Source of the DNA: Meridianimarinicoccus zhengii
GTDB taxonomy: Bacteria; Pseudomonadota; Alphaproteobacteria; Rhodobacterales; Rhodobacteraceae
NCBI RefSeq assembly: GCF_003254465.1
Contig: NZ_QDFI01000034.1
Location: forward strand, 1 to 44,088
Direction: 5' to 3'
DNA: 44,088 nucleotides
Shown here: positions 25,438 through 34,139 of the stretch, in pieces
Position numbering within the stretch: the first letter of the stretch is position 1
Layout of the letters: every line of letters begins with the position of its first letter
The notes under the pieces: generated by a model
The model's input: the letters and a program-made list of their open reading frames with translations, nothing else
The model's database searches: none
What the model was told of the DNA's origin: nothing
Made by a program: the position numbers and the translations under genes

Positions 25438-26874
25438 ATGACAGCGGCCGGTGCCTCGGGAACGCCGCAATCGGGCATGCCGTCATGGGGGGACATCGCG
25501 GCGTCGGACCCTCATCTTCTGGTGGACCTGGTCGCGGCGGCGTCGGACATCACGCTGATGCTGGATGCGGCGGGCCGTATCCTCGGTCTGCGCGTGAACC
25601 CCGCCAGTTCCGATTTTGGCAAGCTCGATCACTGGGTCGGGCGCCCGATCACCGATTTCCTGACGCCCGAATCCATCCCGAAGTTCGAATCCTCCCGCGA
25701 CCGGCTGGCGCAGGGCGGCCCGCCGTCGCGCCCGATCGAGATCAATCATCGCGACAATGCGGTCTGGGAGTTCCCGATCCGCTACGTGCTCCAGCCGGTT
25801 GGGACGGATGGGGCGCTTCTGATGATGGGGCGCGACCTGCGCCCGGTGGCGGAAACACAGCGCCAGCTCGTGCAGGCGCAGATCGCGCTTGAGCGGGGAT
25901 ACGAGGCGCAGCGCGAATTCGACAGCCGCTATCGGCTGCTGCTGGCTACCGTCACCGATGCGATCGCCCTTGTTTCCCTCAGCGACGGGCGCGTGACCGA
26001 TGCCAACGACCATGCCGCCGACCTGTTCGGCGGTGCACGCAAGGACCTGATCGGCACCGTCTTCGCGTCGCAATTCGCCGAGACGCGGCGCACCGAGATG
26101 GAGGCGCGGCTGGTCAACGCGGCCATGTCCGAGCGTGCCGAACCCATCCTGCTGACGACGGCGCGCACCGGGCGCCCGCTGGTGCTGGTGCCCAACGTGT
26201 TCCGCGTGGGCGGAGACCGGGTCGCGATCTGTCGGCTGGCACCGCAGAATGCGCCAACTGCGGCGGACATCCCGGCGGCCCTGCCGGACGCGCTGTTCGC
26301 CGCGGCCATCGAGGGTATCCTGTTCACCGATACGAAGGGCGTCATCCGCGATGCCAACGAACGGTTCCTGTCCATGGTCGACGCCGGCGCGCTGCCGTCG
26401 GTGAAATCCCGCACGCTGGGTGAGTTCCTTGCGCGCGGGCAGGTCGATCTTGGCGTGATCCTCGAGAACGTGCAGCGTCTGGGGGAGGTGCGGATGTATG
26501 CCACCGAACTCGTCAGCGATTTCGGATCGCGCGTGCCGGTGGAATTGTCGGCGACGCGGCTGCGCACCGGCGACGGGCCGCCGCTCATCGGGTTCGTTTT
26601 CCGCGATGCAAGCCGGGCCGAAACGATGCGCCTGCCACCCGCGCAGGGCGGCGGCGCGTCGCAGGCGAATATCCTCGAACTCGTGGGGTCGGCCTCGCTC
26701 AAGGAGATCGTGGCCGAAACCAGCGATGTGATCGAGAAACTGTGCATCGAGACGGCGATCAAGTTGACCAACAACAACCGCGTCGCCGCCGCCGAGATGC
26801 TGGGACTTTCGCGCCAGAGCCTGTATGTGAAGCTGCGTAAATACGATTTCCTGAAAAAGGGCGAGGACGACTGA
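25438..26874 (+). CDS. ppsR: Transcriptional repressor PpsR/CrtJ (PAS-PAS-HTH)
   Basis: Aerobic, redox-sensitive repressor of bch, crt and puc genes. The 478-residue product shows an N-terminal domain (LVAAASDITLMLDAAGRILG), a Q-linker (LVQAQIALERGYEAQREF), two PAS domains (from YRLLLATVTDAIALVS and AAIEGILFTDTKGVI) and a C-terminal Fis-type helix-turn-helix (NNRVAAAEMLGLSRQSLYVKL). Cysteines 265 and 436 occupy the places of the two redox-active cysteines of Rhodobacter PpsR (C251 and C424). No clear ribosome site marks the start; ATG at 25477 or the upstream TTG at 25384 are possible. Confidence 0.95.
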   Translation: MTAAGASGTPQSGMPSWGDIAASDPHLLVDLVAAASDITLMLDAAGRILGLRVNPASSDFGKLDHWVGRPITDFLTPESIPKFESSRDRLAQGGPPSRPIEINHRDNAVWEFPIRYVLQPVGTDGALLMMGRDLRPVAETQRQLVQAQIALERGYEAQREFDSRYRLLLATVTDAIALVSLSDGRVTDANDHAADLFGGARKDLIGTVFASQFAETRRTEMEARLVNAAMSERAEPILLTTARTGRPLVLVPNVFRVGGDRVAICRLAPQNAPTAADIPAALPDALFAAAIEGILFTDTKGVIRDANERFLSMVDAGALPSVKSRTLGEFLARGQVDLGVILENVQRLGEVRMYATELVSDFGSRVPVELSATRLRTGDGPPLIGFVFRDASRAETMRLPPAQGGGASQANILELVGSASLKEIVAETSDVIEKLCIETAIKLTNNNRVAAAEMLGLSRQSLYVKLRKYDFLKKGEDD

Positions 26875-26875
26875 C

Positions 26876-26957
26876 TGTCAGCGTGACGTGACAGTCTGTC
26901 TGTCAGTCTGGCGTTACTTTTTCTTGTGTCGACTCGGTCTGTCAGTCTAGCTTGACA
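26876..26957. promoter_or_regulatory. PpsR box cluster in front of bchG
   Basis: Exact TGT-N12-ACA boxes at 26876-26893 and 26940-26957, with a one-mismatch copy (final ACT) at 26901-26918. Part of the region is a direct repeat: TCTGTCAGTCTRGC occurs twice, 39 bases apart. The first box begins one base after the ppsR stop and the last ends two bases before the bchG ATG. No Shine-Dalgarno sequence is seen before bchG, and only weak promoter hexamers can be drawn. Confidence 0.78.
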
Positions 26958-26959
26958 GC

Positions 26960-27880
26960 ATGAGCGCCACGGACCTGCACACCCCGACCCATGCGCCCCG
27001 CCGCTGGCCAGACCCGCTGGCGGTGCTGGTGATGATCCGCCCCATCACGTGGTTTCCGCCCATGTGGGCCTATCTCTGCGGTGTCGTGTCGTCCGGCGTG
27101 GCGCCGACAAGCGCGCCAGGGCTGGTGCTGCTGGGGCTTGTTCTCGCCGGGCCGCTGGTCTGCGGCATGAGCCAGGCGGCCAACGACTGGTGCGACCGCC
27201 ATGTGGACGCCATCAACGAACCCGAACGCCCGATCCCGTCGGGCCGCGTGCCGGGGCGCTGGGGGCTCTGGATCGCGTTGATCATGTCGGTGCTGTCGCT
27301 GCTGGTCGGCTGGACCTTCGGGCCCTGGGGCTTCGGGGCGACCGTCGTCGGCGTCATCGCCGCCTGGGCCTATTCCGCCGAACCTGTGCGGCTGAAACGG
27401 TCGGGCTGGTGGGGCCCCGGGCTTGTAGGCCTGTGCTACGAAGGGCTGCCATGGTTCACGGGCGCCGCCGTGCTGTCGGCGGGTGCGCCCGCGCTGCCCG
27501 TGGTGGTGCTGGCCGCTCTCTATTCCATCGGCGCGCATGGGATCATGACACTCAATGACTTCAAGGCATTGGAGGGCGACCGGCAGACCGGTGTGAACTC
27601 CCTGCCCGTGGTGCTGGGGCCGGAACGCGCCGCGCGGCTGGCCGCGTGGGTGATGGCGGTGCCGCAGGTTGTGGTGGTCGCAGCACTTCTGTTCTGGGAT
27701 CGGCCCTATCATGCGGCAGGGGTCGCGCTGGTGCTAACGGCACAGGTCGCCGCGATGCGGGTGCTGCTGCGCGACCCGCGCGGCAAGGCGCCGTGGTACA
27801 ACGGCACCGGGGTCGTTCTCTATATCAGCGGCATGATGATTTCCGCTTTCGCGGTGCGCAGCCTCGGTGGAATGCCATGA
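26960..27880 (+). CDS. bchG: Bacteriochlorophyll synthase (polyprenyl esterase step)
   Basis: UbiA-family membrane prenyltransferase that esterifies bacteriochlorophyllide a with geranylgeranyl diphosphate. The 306-residue protein has about eight or nine membrane helices. The Mg-diphosphate-binding motif is NDWCDRHVDAINEPERPIPS, and a second aspartate motif NDFKALEGDRQTGVNSLPV follows. The start lies immediately after a PpsR box. Its stop overlaps the bch2 start by four bases. Confidence 0.96.
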   Translation: MSATDLHTPTHAPRRWPDPLAVLVMIRPITWFPPMWAYLCGVVSSGVAPTSAPGLVLLGLVLAGPLVCGMSQAANDWCDRHVDAINEPERPIPSGRVPGRWGLWIALIMSVLSLLVGWTFGPWGFGATVVGVIAAWAYSAEPVRLKRSGWWGPGLVGLCYEGLPWFTGAAVLSAGAPALPVVVLAALYSIGAHGIMTLNDFKALEGDRQTGVNSLPVVLGPERAARLAAWVMAVPQVVVVAALLFWDRPYHAAGVALVLTAQVAAMRVLLRDPRGKAPWYNGTGVVLYISGMMISAFAVRSLGGMP

Positions 27881-29178
27881 CCGTGCCGGGAACGCTGGGT
27901 TGGGCCGGGATCGTCCGGCTGGGGCTGGTGCAGATGGCGCTGGGGGCTGTCGTTGTGCTGTGCACCTCGACGCTCAACCGTCTGATGGTGGTCGAACTGG
28001 CGCTGCCTGCGCTGCTGCCCGGTTTCCTCGTGGCGCTGCATTACGGCATCCAGATCAGCCGCCCGCGCTGGGGTTTCCTGTCGGATACGGGCGGGCACCG
28101 GACCCGCTGGATCCTGCGCGGGATGGCGCTGCTGGCGGCGGGGGCGGTGCTCGCCGCGCTTGGCGTGGTGTGGCTGGAGCACAGTTTCCTGCCGGGGCTC
28201 GTGCTGTCCATCGCGGCCTATGCTCTGATCGGTGTGGGGGTCGGCGCGTCGGGCACGTCGCTGCTGGCGTTGCTGGCGACCGCCACCGCGCCGCGCCGTC
28301 GGGCGGCGGCGGCAACGATCACCTGGCTGATGATGATCGCGGGCATCGCGCTGACCGCGGGCTTCGTGGGCGCGCTGCTCGATCCCTACGGCCCCGCGCG
28401 GCTGATGACCATCGTGGCCGCCGTCGCCGCCAGTGCGATGGTGCTGAGTTTGCTGGCCACTTGGCGAATCGAAGCCGGGTTGACCGCGACTGCGCCCGAA
28501 CGTGACCCGATGCCCTTCCGCGACGGGCTGTGCGAGATCTGGGGCGAGCCGCGCGCGCGCGCCTTCACCATCTTCGTCTTCCTGTCGATGACCGCGTATT
28601 TCATGCAGGAACTGATCCTGGAACCTTACGCGGGTCTCGTCTTCGGGTTCACGCCGGGGCAGTCCACCTCGCTGTCGGGCGCGCAGAACGGGGGCGTGTT
28701 CCTCGGCATGCTCTGCGTCGGCATCGCCGCCACGGGGCTGAAGATCGGCAGCCTGCGGGGCTGGGTCACCGCCGGGTGTCTCGGCTCCGCCACGGCGCTG
28801 GCGCTGGTGGCCGCACTGGGGCAGGCGGGACCGGTGGTCCCGCTGATGGCCGTGGTGATCGGGCTGGGCTTCTTCAACGGTGTCTTCGCCGTCGCGGCCA
28901 TCGGGTCGATGATGGCGCTGGCCGGGCAGGGCCGCGGCGCGCGCGAAGGCACGCGCATGGGGCTGTGGGGCGCCGCGCAGGCGATCGCCGCGGGGTTCGG
29001 TGGCCTTGCGGGGGCGGCGGGCGTGGACCTCATGCGCCTGTTCCTGCCCGACCCGGCCGCCTTCGGCACGGTTTTCCTGTTCGAGGCGGCGCTGTTTCTT
29101 GCCGCCGCCGCCATGGCCCTTCGGGTGATCGCCCACGGCCCCACATCCATTGCCGCTCAGGCCATTGCTGGAGAATGA
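27877..29178 (+). CDS. bch2: BCH2/PucC-family membrane protein (orf428 type)
   Basis: A 433-residue, 12-helix protein of the LhaA/PucC/Bch2 branch of the major facilitator superfamily; STLNRLMVVELALPALLPG and RPRWGFLSDTGGHRTRW are the shared marks. The equivalent gene stands between bchG and bchP in Rhodobacter (orf428), and its role in pigment delivery or assembly is inferred from its paralogues. The ATG overlaps the bchG stop; a long upstream extension of the same frame is non-coding. Confidence 0.9.
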   Translation: MTVPGTLGWAGIVRLGLVQMALGAVVVLCTSTLNRLMVVELALPALLPGFLVALHYGIQISRPRWGFLSDTGGHRTRWILRGMALLAAGAVLAALGVVWLEHSFLPGLVLSIAAYALIGVGVGASGTSLLALLATATAPRRRAAAATITWLMMIAGIALTAGFVGALLDPYGPARLMTIVAAVAASAMVLSLLATWRIEAGLTATAPERDPMPFRDGLCEIWGEPRARAFTIFVFLSMTAYFMQELILEPYAGLVFGFTPGQSTSLSGAQNGGVFLGMLCVGIAATGLKIGSLRGWVTAGCLGSATALALVAALGQAGPVVPLMAVVIGLGFFNGVFAVAAIGSMMALAGQGRGAREGTRMGLWGAAQAIAAGFGGLAGAAGVDLMRLFLPDPAAFGTVFLFEAALFLAAAAMALRVIAHGPTSIAAQAIAGE

Positions 29179-29180
29179 CC

Positions 29181-30359
29181 ATGTATGATGTCGTCGTCGT
29201 GGGCGGGGGGCCGTCCGGTGCCACCGCGGCCGAGGATCTGGTTCGCTCCGGCGCGCGCGTGGCGCTGCTGGACCGCCAGGGCCGTATCAAGCCCTGCGGT
29301 GGCGCGATCCCGCCCCGGCTGATCGCGGATTTCGACATCCCGGACGAGCAGCTCGTGGCAAAGATCACCACGGCGCGCATGATCTCGCCCACGGGCCGCG
29401 CGGTGGACATCCCCATCGAGAACGGCTTCGTCGGCATGGTGGACCGCGAACATTTCGACGCCTTCCTGCGCGACCGCGCGACAGCGGCGGGGGCTGACAT
29501 GCGGATCGGCACCTTTCTGCGGGTCGAACGGGACGATGCGGGCACGCGGGTGATCTATCGCGACAAGGCCAGCGGCGACGAACGCGGCCTGCCCACGAAA
29601 CTGGTGATCGGCGCGGATGGCGCGCGGTCGCGGGTGGCGGCGGCGGAACTGCCGGGCGGCTCGAAGATCCCCTATGTCCTTGCGTATCACGAGATCATCG
29701 AGGCACCGGGCGCCGTGGGCGCCTATGACCCCGCGCGCTGCGACGTGATCTATGACGGCGCGATCTCGCCCGATTTCTATGGCTGGGTCTTCCCCCATGG
29801 CGGGCAGGCGAGCGTCGGCATGGGCACCGCGGTGGACGGCGTGGACCTGAAGGCTGCCACGGCCGCCCTCCGCGTCGCTTCGGGGCTGGAGGGCCGCACG
29901 ACCATCCGGCGCGAGGGCGCGCCCATCCCGCTCAAGCCGCTGGACCGCTGGGACAACGGGCGCGACGTGGTGCTTGCGGGCGACGCGGCGGGCGTCGTGG
30001 CGCCGTCCTCGGGCGAGGGGATCTACTACGCCATGATCGGCGGGCGTGTCGCCGCCTCGGCCTGCATGGCCGTGCTGGCGACAGGCAACGTGGCGCGGCT
30101 GAAACTGGCGCGGCAACTGTTCATGAAGGAGCACAAGACCGTGTTCCGGGTGCTGGCCTCGATGCAGAACGCTTACTACCGTAGCGACGACCGGCGCGAA
30201 CGCTTCGTGTCGCTGTGCCATGACATCGACGTGCAGCGCCTGACCTTCGAGGCATACATGAACAAGAAGCTGGTAGCTGCGCGCCCCATGGCCCATGTGA
30301 AGATCGGGCTGAAGAACCTGGCGCATCTGACGGGGCTGGTGAAACCGGGATATGTGTGA
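29181..30359 (+). CDS. bchP: Geranylgeranyl reductase (bacteriochlorophyll tail)
   Basis: FAD-dependent enzyme that reduces the geranylgeranyl tail to phytyl in three steps. The 392 residues begin with the Rossmann motif VVVVGGGPSGATAA and contain the family segment RIKPCGGAIPPRL. Later come GADGARSRVA and the second FAD motif VVLAGDAAGVVAPSSGEGIYYAM. GGAG at 29170-29173 has normal spacing to the ATG at 29181; an in-frame ATG at 29175 overlaps the bch2 stop but lies too close to that site. The isopentenyl isomerase gene (idi) that often follows is not present. Confidence 0.95.
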   Translation: MYDVVVVGGGPSGATAAEDLVRSGARVALLDRQGRIKPCGGAIPPRLIADFDIPDEQLVAKITTARMISPTGRAVDIPIENGFVGMVDREHFDAFLRDRATAAGADMRIGTFLRVERDDAGTRVIYRDKASGDERGLPTKLVIGADGARSRVAAAELPGGSKIPYVLAYHEIIEAPGAVGAYDPARCDVIYDGAISPDFYGWVFPHGGQASVGMGTAVDGVDLKAATAALRVASGLEGRTTIRREGAPIPLKPLDRWDNGRDVVLAGDAAGVVAPSSGEGIYYAMIGGRVAASACMAVLATGNVARLKLARQLFMKEHKTVFRVLASMQNAYYRSDDRRERFVSLCHDIDVQRLTFEAYMNKKLVAARPMAHVKIGLKNLAHLTGLVKPGYV

Positions 30360-30668
30360 ACCCCACCGGGGGGATACGAATTCGCGGAAAACCCGTGTCG
30401 AAAGCGCCCGAGATTTCCGACCGATCCCCCTGATCCGTAAAGGTTTGCACTGCTAGATACGGGGTGTGGCGCGATGAGCGTCACGCCCCGGCGTCCGTTA
30501 CTTGCCCCCACATTTGCGGCGCCGGGGACGTGGGGGGCATGTGGTGCCGGGAACCGGGACCAATCCGAACAGATCGTGACGGGCGGGGGCGATCCTCGCC
30601 CGTCCGGGGGTGGTCGGCGCTGCCATCTGCCGGGACAGCCCTTGCGGTCGCTCTGCTGCTGCCCGCGG
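30360..30668. other. Intergenic gap between convergent bchP and the phosphonate operon
   Basis: No convincing gene is seen in these 309 bases. It holds a strong hairpin at 30578-30604 (11-bp stem with one G-T pair, 5-base loop) that has no T-run on either strand. A looser long-range inverted repeat (GGGGGAT near 30369 with ATCCCCC near 30424) is also present. The hairpin may end one or both converging transcripts. This gap is the right border of the photosynthesis cluster. Confidence 0.6.
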
Positions 30669-32177
30669 TCAACCGATATGCCATGCCGTCAGCCGCCTGT
30701 CCGCACGGGTCATGCGCAGATCGAGCATCCGCGCGCGCATGTCGGCCACGCGGGGGGCGAGTGCCGGGTCACCTGCAAGGTTGCGCGCCTCGTCCGGGTC
30801 CGCGCGCCGGTCGAACAGCATGGGCGGCAGGCCGCCGTTGAAATGCACCAGCGTCCAGTCCCTGTCGCGCAGCACCGCCGCATTGGCGCGGTGTTCGTCG
30901 AGCCCAAGTGCGGTCTGGAACCGGGTCGGCGCGTGCGGCTCGGCCAGGTCGATTTCCGACAGCACCGCGTCGCGCCAGTCCGGGGGCGTGTCCCCGTGCA
31001 GCAGCGGCAGCAGCGACGCGCCGTCCATCGCCGGTGGCGGCGTGCCGCCCGCCATGTCGATCAGCGTCGGCGCGATATCGACCGACGACACGAACGCATC
31101 CCGCACGGTGCCGCCCGGCAGGCCGGGCATCCGGATCAGCAGCGGCACATGGTGTGCAGCCACTGCCACGTTGTCCTTGCCCCAATAGCCCATGTCGCCC
31201 AGCATCTCGCCATGGTCGGCCATCACGATCACCGCGGTCCGGTCCGCGATCCCCGCGGCATCGAGCCAGTCGAACAGACGCCCGAGGTGAAAATCGACCT
31301 CGGCCACCAGACCCAGATAGACCGCCCGCAGGGTCTGTGCCGTCGCCGCATCCATGTCCGCGCAGTCGCCGTCGAACCGGTGCCAAAGCCCCGCCTGTGC
31401 GGGGGCGGAAAACCAAGCGCGGCGGAACGGGTGGTCGGGGCCACCCGCCGCCACCGGCGCAGGCACGGCGCCGGGCGCCACGTGGCGGTTCCACGGGTCC
31501 GGGGCCGACAGCGGCGGGTGCGGGCGGATATAGGTGACATGGGCCGTCCAGACCGTATCGCGCCGGGCCTCCAGCGCATCGATCACGCGGTCGGTCAGGA
31601 ACGCGGTCTCGCTGTCTTCCGCCCGGATCGCCAGCGGGTCGTCTGGGCGCGCGGTGCGGCCCGCGGGCGGGATCGGGCGATACAGGTCGAACCAGCGGTC
31701 GGGCAGGGGACTTGGCATGTCGTAGCCCTTGCTGCGCAAGTATCCGATCCAGGCCAGTGGTGATTCGAACCGCATCTCCAGCAGTTCGCGGAAGCCCGCC
31801 GCGGGCATCTCGTAGCTGGCGAAATCCGGGTCGGCCAGATCGCGCCCAGTCGGGTCCGCCGCGACGTCGTTATAGCCGAACAGCAGCGGCTCGCGCCCCA
31901 GCTTGCGCCATTCGGTCGCCACGGTGGCGTGGTGGCGCGCAAGCGGCGTGCCGTTGCGGATGGACCGGTGATTGAAGGCGTAAAGCCCGGTCAGCAGGCT
32001 GGCGCGCGACGGGCCGCACGGCACCGTCGCGGTGAAGCACTGGTCGAACCGCACGCCTTCGGCGGCAAGCCGGTCGAGCGTCGGGGTCGCCGCGATGCCC
32101 GCCAGACGCCCGGCGACCACGTCGGCGCGCAACTGGTCGAGCGTGACGAACAGGATGTTCAGGCGGTCAGGCGTCAC
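30669..32177 (-). CDS. Phosphonate monoester hydrolase-like sulfatase-superfamily enzyme
   Basis: A 502-residue alkaline-phosphatase-superfamily hydrolase. Cysteine 54 in TVPCGPSRASLLTG fits the CxPxR rule for conversion to formylglycine, the nucleophile. Metal-site residues are seen at D14 (VTLDQLRAD), ADHGEMLGD and WGKDN; the active-site asparagine is likely N75 (RNGTPL). The region around C54, the segment LVHFNGGLPPMLFDRRADPDE and the end ADRRLTAW resemble rhizobial and Burkholderia phosphonate monoester hydrolases as remembered, more than choline sulfatase. The start is GTG, overlapping phnX by 11 bases. In this operon it probably releases 2-aminoethylphosphonate from an ester. Formylglycine-generating enzyme is not encoded here. 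Confidence 0.75.
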   Translation of the reverse strand: MTPDRLNILFVTLDQLRADVVAGRLAGIAATPTLDRLAAEGVRFDQCFTATVPCGPSRASLLTGLYAFNHRSIRNGTPLARHHATVATEWRKLGREPLLFGYNDVAADPTGRDLADPDFASYEMPAAGFRELLEMRFESPLAWIGYLRSKGYDMPSPLPDRWFDLYRPIPPAGRTARPDDPLAIRAEDSETAFLTDRVIDALEARRDTVWTAHVTYIRPHPPLSAPDPWNRHVAPGAVPAPVAAGGPDHPFRRAWFSAPAQAGLWHRFDGDCADMDAATAQTLRAVYLGLVAEVDFHLGRLFDWLDAAGIADRTAVIVMADHGEMLGDMGYWGKDNVAVAAHHVPLLIRMPGLPGGTVRDAFVSSVDIAPTLIDMAGGTPPPAMDGASLLPLLHGDTPPDWRDAVLSEIDLAEPHAPTRFQTALGLDEHRANAAVLRDRDWTLVHFNGGLPPMLFDRRADPDEARNLAGDPALAPRVADMRARMLDLRMTRADRRLTAWHIG

Positions 32178-32955
32178 CGTCGAGGCGGTCCAAGAGGGCG
32201 GGCAGGTCCGCCACCGTGTCGATGACGTGATCGGCCCCCGCCGCGTGCAGACGGTCTGCCGCCAAGGAGCGCAGGTCTGCGACCTCGGCTTCGGATTTCG
32301 CGGCCAGTTCCTTAGGTGTCAGCCCCACGAAATTGCCCGACAACGCCACGCCCACGGTCAGGCAGCCCGCGGCGACGCCTTCGGCAATGCCGGGTTCGGT
32401 GTCGTCCACCTTCACCACCGCGGCGGGCGGATAGACACGCAGGTCAATGAAGCACTGATACATCCCCAGCGGGCCGGGACGGCCTTCGGACAGGTCGTCG
32501 GCACAGACGAGGTTGTCGGGCGCGTAGCCCTGTTCGGCGGCGCGCGGCAGGACCCGTTCCATGATCGACCGGACATAGCCCGTGGTGGACCCGATCTTCA
32601 GCCCGCGCGCCCGCAGCGCCGCCACGGTTTCCGCGCCTTGCGGCACCAGGTCGGCGTAGCGCGCGACGACCTCTTCGTTCATGGGCACGAACACCTTGTA
32701 GATCGTGTCGGCATCGGCATCGGTCGGGGCCGCGCCATGGGCGGCCTGCCACTGTGCGGCGATGTCGGGATCGTTCAGCATGGTGCGGATATGGTCCCAT
32801 TTCGGCAGGCCCATGGGGGCGCGGGCCTGTGCCACGCTCGCCGTGACGTCGAAGCGCGCGAAGGCTTCGACGAAGACCCCCATGGGCGCGAAGGACCCGA
32901 AATCGATCATGGTGCCCGCCCAGTCGAACACCACCGCCTTGAACCGCTGCATCAT
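32167..32955 (-). CDS. phnX: Phosphonoacetaldehyde hydrolase (phosphonatase)
   Basis: Cleaves the C-P bond of phosphonoacetaldehyde to acetaldehyde and phosphate. The 262-residue HAD-superfamily protein has the nucleophile aspartate D11 in VFDWAGTMIDFGS and the Schiff-base lysine K52 in MGLPKWDH, which separates PhnX from ordinary HAD phosphatases. GSTTGYVRSIM and VKVDDTEPGIAEG are further family marks. The start overlaps the phnW stop by four bases, so the two consecutive enzymes are translationally coupled. Confidence 0.95.
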   Translation of the reverse strand: MMQRFKAVVFDWAGTMIDFGSFAPMGVFVEAFARFDVTASVAQARAPMGLPKWDHIRTMLNDPDIAAQWQAAHGAAPTDADADTIYKVFVPMNEEVVARYADLVPQGAETVAALRARGLKIGSTTGYVRSIMERVLPRAAEQGYAPDNLVCADDLSEGRPGPLGMYQCFIDLRVYPPAAVVKVDDTEPGIAEGVAAGCLTVGVALSGNFVGLTPKELAAKSEAEVADLRSLAADRLHAAGADHVIDTVADLPALLDRLDGDA

Positions 32956-34139
32956 GCCACCTCTGCCAGAAAGCGCGCGCGTTCCTGCATGTCCCTGTCA
33001 GACGGTGCCGCGCTGCGCACCCCCATATCCCTCAGCACCTCGGCCACCGCCGTCACGACGGCATCCATCACGCCCGTGTCGAACCGCCCGATGGTGCCCA
33101 CCCGGAAACTGTCGGCCACGGTCAGCTTGCCGGGATAGAGGATGAACCCCCGCGCCTTCATCCGGTCGTAGAAATCTGCGAAGCTGAAGGCCGGGTCGGC
33201 CGGGCAGAAGAAGGTCGTGATGATCGGCGACAGCCAGTCGTCGGCCAGCAAGGTCTCGAAACCCAGCCCCCGCATCCCCGCCACCAGCCGGTCGCGGTTC
33301 GCGGCATAGCGCGCGCCGCGCGCCGCGACCCCGCCCTCCGCCGCGTGCTCGTCCAGCGCCTGCAGGAAAGCTGCGACCGCATGAGTCGGCGGGGTGAACC
33401 GCCACTGGCCGGACCGCTCCATCTCGGCCCATTGCGCATGGGCGTTGAGGCTGAGCGAGGTCGCGTTGCGCGCCGCGCCATCCAGCACGTCCCGCCGCGC
33501 CAGCAGGAAACCGAACCCCGGGACCCCTTCGATGCATTTGTTGGCCGACGAAACCACTGCGTCGAACGCGATCTCGGACGGCATCACCGGCACGGCACCG
33601 AAGGCCGACATGCTGTCGATAAGGAGCCGCCGCCCTGCCGCCTGCGTTGCCGCGGCGATCTCGGCCAGCGGATTGAGGATACCGCTGGAGGTTTCGCAAT
33701 GGATCGCAACGACATGGGTGATGGACGGATCGGCGGCGAGGGCTGCCGCGACCTCGGTCCCGCGCGGCGGTAGGTAATCGCCCTTGTCGATCACCTCCGC
33801 CGCCCGGCCCATCTGGCGCAGGATGCGCGCTGCGCGTTGCCCGTAGGCGCCGTTCGCCAGCACGAGCGCGCGCCCGTCGCGCGGGACCAGCGTGCCCAGC
33901 ATCGCCTCCACGCAATAGGTGCCGGACCCTTGCAGCGGCACGCAGGTATAGTCGCCGCCCCCGTCGTCCAGCATCGCCACCAGCCGCGTGCGCAGGGTGG
34001 CGGTCATGGCGCGGAAGTCGCCGTCCCAACTGCCCCAGTCGCGCAGCATGGCGGCCTTCACGGCGTAAGAGGTGCTGAGCGGCCCGGGCGTCAGCAGCCA
34101 GGGTTCGCCCATACGCGGCGGCTCGATGGTGAGGGTCAT
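32952..34139 (-). CDS. phnW: 2-aminoethylphosphonate:pyruvate aminotransferase
   Basis: PLP enzyme that converts 2-aminoethylphosphonate and pyruvate to phosphonoacetaldehyde and alanine, the first step of the phosphonatase pathway. The 395 residues show LLTPGPLSTS at the N-terminus, the substrate region LQGSGTYCVEAML, PLP-contacting D175 (LLIDSMSAFG) and the cofactor lysine K201 (SSANKCIEGVPG). The ATG overlaps the stop of the upstream ATPase gene (ATGA), a direct sign that transporter and catabolic genes form one transcript. The C-terminus is some 25 residues longer than in common PhnW. Confidence 0.95.
   Translation of the reverse strand: MTLTIEPPRMGEPWLLTPGPLSTSYAVKAAMLRDWGSWDGDFRAMTATLRTRLVAMLDDGGGDYTCVPLQGSGTYCVEAMLGTLVPRDGRALVLANGAYGQRAARILRQMGRAAEVIDKGDYLPPRGTEVAAALAADPSITHVVAIHCETSSGILNPLAEIAAATQAAGRRLLIDSMSAFGAVPVMPSEIAFDAVVSSANKCIEGVPGFGFLLARRDVLDGAARNATSLSLNAHAQWAEMERSGQWRFTPPTHAVAAFLQALDEHAAEGGVAARGARYAANRDRLVAGMRGLGFETLLADDWLSPIITTFFCPADPAFSFADFYDRMKARGFILYPGKLTVADSFRVGTIGRFDTGVMDAVVTAVAEVLRDMGVRSAAPSDRDMQERARFLAEVA

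Noticed and set aside
30669-32177. Naming the sulfatase-like gene betC (choline sulfatase)
   Set aside because: No bet genes are nearby; the neighbours are phnX and phnW and the sequence patterns fit phosphonate monoester hydrolase better.
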